From assembly GCA_026397855.1 (NCBI GenBank), contig JAPLUA010000118.1, positions 1 through 16,068 of the forward strand: 16,068 nt of DNA, given 5' to 3'. The stretch comes from Verrucomicrobiota bacterium (GTDB lineage: Bacteria > Verrucomicrobiota > Verrucomicrobiia > Limisphaerales > UBA8199). The notes beneath the pieces are model-generated. The model did no database searches. It was not told where the DNA came from and saw nothing but the letters and a program-made list of their open reading frames with translations. The position numbers were made by a program, and so were the translations under genes. Below, piece after piece: positions 14,778 through 16,068 of this stretch (positions are counted from its first letter, which is position 1; each line of letters begins with the position of its first letter).

Positions 14778-15764
14778 TCAAGGGACTGGCACGGCGTTGA
14801 AGACCTTCTTGATGATGGCATCGGTTGTCACCGCCTGCGCTTCCGCCTCGTAGGTGAGGATGATGCGGTGCCGCAGGACATCGGGGCCGATGCTCTTGAC
14901 GTCTTCCGGCGTCACGTAAGTGCGGCCCTGCAACAGCGCCCAGGCTTTGGCGGCGAGCGTCAGGTAGATTGTCGCGCGCGGGGAGGCGCCGAACTGGATG
15001 AAATGCTTCAGGTCCAGCTTGTATTGCTCCGGTTTGCGCGTGGCGAAGACCAGGTGGACGATGTAGTCGCGCACCTTCTCATCCACGTGAATCTGGTCCA
15101 CCAGCTTGCGCGTGTGCAGGATTTCCTCCAGCGGGATGACCGGCTGCACCGCCGTCACCGGCGCCGTGAAGGCCATTCGGTCGAGGATCTTGCGCTCCTC
15201 CTCGAAGGACGGATAGTCCAGCAGCACTTTGAACATGAAGCGGTCCACCTGCGCCTCCGGCAGCGGGTAGGTGCCCTCCTGGTCAATCGGGTTCTCGGTC
15301 GCCAGCACCAGGAAAGGCGAGGGTAGCGGCATCGTTTCCCCGCCGAGCGTCACCTGCCGCTCCTGCATGGTTTCGAGCAGGGCCGATTGCACCTTGGCCG
15401 GCGCGCGGTTGATTTCGTCGGCCAGGACAAAGTTGGCGAACACCGGCCCTTTGGTCGCGCGGTATTTTCCATCCTGCGGGTTGTAGATCAGGGTGCCGAC
15501 GATATCGGCTGGGAGCAGGTCCGGCGTGAACTGGATGCGATGAAATGAGGCTTGGATCGCCGCCGCCAGGGTGCGCACGGACATCGTCTTGGCCAGGCCC
15601 GGCACTCCTTCGAGCAGGACATGGCCATTGGCGAGCAACCCCACCAGCAACCGGTCCACCAGTTGCGCCTTGAACATGCGCTGACTCAAGTTATCTGCGG
15701 CAAAAAGGGGCGGATCAACACCTTGAGCGCCTGAGCCAAAGACACGGATTTCACTGATTTCCAC
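14778..15764 (-). CDS. moxR: MoxR-family AAA+ ATPase
   Basis: 328 residues. Walker A GVPGLAKT (53-60, the MoxR-type variant), Walker B FVLADE (112-117) followed by INRA, sensor 1 ATENP (N158), and PLPEAQVDRF with the arginine finger (R175) are all intact. A C-terminal lid has FGASPRATIYLTLAAKAWAL. MoxR ATPases act as chaperone-like motors on VWA-domain partners, here encoded by the next four genes. The core starts near residue 30; the usual 'vxGqe' segment before it is replaced by QRMFKAQLVDRL. The GTG at 15764 lies inside a CACGGATTT-type repeat, so the first dozen or so residues are repeat-coded; other starts (TTG at 15689, ATG at 15677) are possible. The total length is normal for the family. 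Confidence 0.93.
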   Translation of the reverse strand: MEISEIRVFGSGAQGVDPPLFAADNLSQRMFKAQLVDRLLVGLLANGHVLLEGVPGLAKTMSVRTLAAAIQASFHRIQFTPDLLPADIVGTLIYNPQDGKYRATKGPVFANFVLADEINRAPAKVQSALLETMQERQVTLGGETMPLPSPFLVLATENPIDQEGTYPLPEAQVDRFMFKVLLDYPSFEEERKILDRMAFTAPVTAVQPVIPLEEILHTRKLVDQIHVDEKVRDYIVHLVFATRKPEQYKLDLKHFIQFGASPRATIYLTLAAKAWALLQGRTYVTPEDVKSIGPDVLRHRIILTYEAEAQAVTTDAIIKKVFNAVPVP

Positions 15765-15770
15765 GGATTG
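15735..15770. repeat. CACGGATTT-type interspersed repeat over the moxR start
   Basis: Units cacggattt, cactgattt, ccacggatt follow one another with a 9-10 base period. The sequence resembles the common environmental-genome repeat words CACGGATTT and CACAGATGA, the latter also seen at 11716-11745. It contains the assigned moxR GTG start. Confidence 0.65.
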
Positions 15771-15875
15771 GGCAATTAGCGCTACGGGGGTGAATTTCGG
15801 CTCTTCGGCATGGCTTCGGTGCGTTGCTAGAAGGTGTCAATATCGGCATGCAATCAAACTCTGAGTTGATTATCC

Positions 15876-15904
15876 TTGAAATAACGGAGTTGCTATCCTA
15901 TATT
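15876..15904 (+). promoter_or_regulatory. Sigma-70-like promoter for the AAA_14-type gene
   Basis: TTGAAA (15876-15881), a 17-base spacer and TATATT (15899-15904) form a good housekeeping promoter in an AT-rich patch of otherwise GC-rich DNA. Transcription would start about 6-8 bases further on, at or next to the ATG at 15911, which would make the mRNA leaderless. No Shine-Dalgarno sequence lies between. I saw no equally clear promoter for moxR in the opposite direction within 15765-15910. Confidence 0.55.
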
Positions 15905-15910
15905 ACGCGC

Positions 15911-16068
15911 ATGATCAAGACCTTCATTGATCGCCCACGGGTGCTGGACCAGCTGCAACGGGCTCTGAAGCGGTCACCTGTGGTGGCTCTTCTGGGTCCG
16001 CGCCAATGCGGCAAGACTACCCTGGCTCACCAATTGGCGGGGGCAGAAAGCCAGTTCTTTGACTTGGA
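15911..16068 (+). CDS. AAA_14/DUF4143-type ATPase, N-terminal part (runs off the window)
   Basis: The frame from ATG at 15911 is open to the window end (52 codons). MIKTFIDRPRVLDQLQRAL, then SPVVALLGPRQCGKTTLA, is the start of the AAA_14 + DUF4143 ATPase family: a short basic N-terminus, strand, and the P-loop G29-P-R-Q-C-G-K35-T-T. These proteins are widespread accessory genes of unclear role, often mobile and sometimes near toxin-antitoxin systems. It is transcribed divergently from moxR, with 146 bases between the starts. The C-terminal DUF4143 domain would lie outside, so the assignment rests on the N-terminus only. Confidence 0.82.
   Translation, partial: MIKTFIDRPRVLDQLQRALKRSPVVALLGPRQCGKTTLAHQLAGAESQFFDL

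Overview
The window looks like chromosome of a Verrucomicrobiota bacterium, probably of the Pedosphaera/Limisphaerales kind. This is inferred from four things: a PEP-CTERM-like tail at the left edge, large GT-C membrane proteins fused to TPR domains, a MoxR/DUF58/VWA ('Bat-type') operon, and abundant short tandem repeats both between and inside genes. The sequence is GC-rich by eye. Most genes lack a clear Shine-Dalgarno sequence. I see no tRNA, rRNA, CRISPR array, transposase or phage gene.

Layout. At 1-87 lie the last codons of a probable PEP-CTERM protein and a textbook intrinsic terminator. From 184 to 5267, on the + strand, are two large membrane glycosyltransferase-like proteins (GT-C type) that share the same C-terminal TPR module. 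From 15764 down to 5430, on the - strand, nine genes run head to tail with short gaps or ATGA overlaps: MoxR AAA+ ATPase, DUF58 protein, a DUF4381-like membrane protein, VWA protein BatA, VWA protein BatB, a secreted amidohydrolase, an N-acyl-D-amino-acid-deacylase-like amidohydrolase, a POT-family peptide transporter and a YjbQ protein. At 15911 a divergent + strand gene for an AAA_14/DUF4143-type ATPase begins and runs off the end.

How the genes may work together. MoxR, DUF58, DUF4381-like and the two VWA proteins are the usual parts of a membrane-associated MoxR-VWA chaperone-like system, here without BatC, BatD or BatE. The downstream half could form a peptide or acyl-amino-acid salvage module: import by the POT carrier and hydrolysis by two amidohydrolases. 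Both amidohydrolases lack the usual first metal-binding HxH motif. Their joining to the Bat-type genes in one transcription unit is inferred from spacing and direction only.

The most striking feature is the repeats. Several unrelated heptamer families (AATCCGA, ATCACGC, TCTACGC, GGACTAC, GGATCAC, GTGGACT, GTCAATC) all have an exact 7-base period. They occur inside reading frames without breaking them: four arrays in the first glycosyltransferase, one in DUF58, and one that supplies the start and N-terminus of the DUF4381-like protein. A separate 52-bp tandem duplication has frameshifted the end of batA, removing its last 19 residues and adding about 134 unrelated ones. Removing one copy restores a perfect 346-residue BatA.
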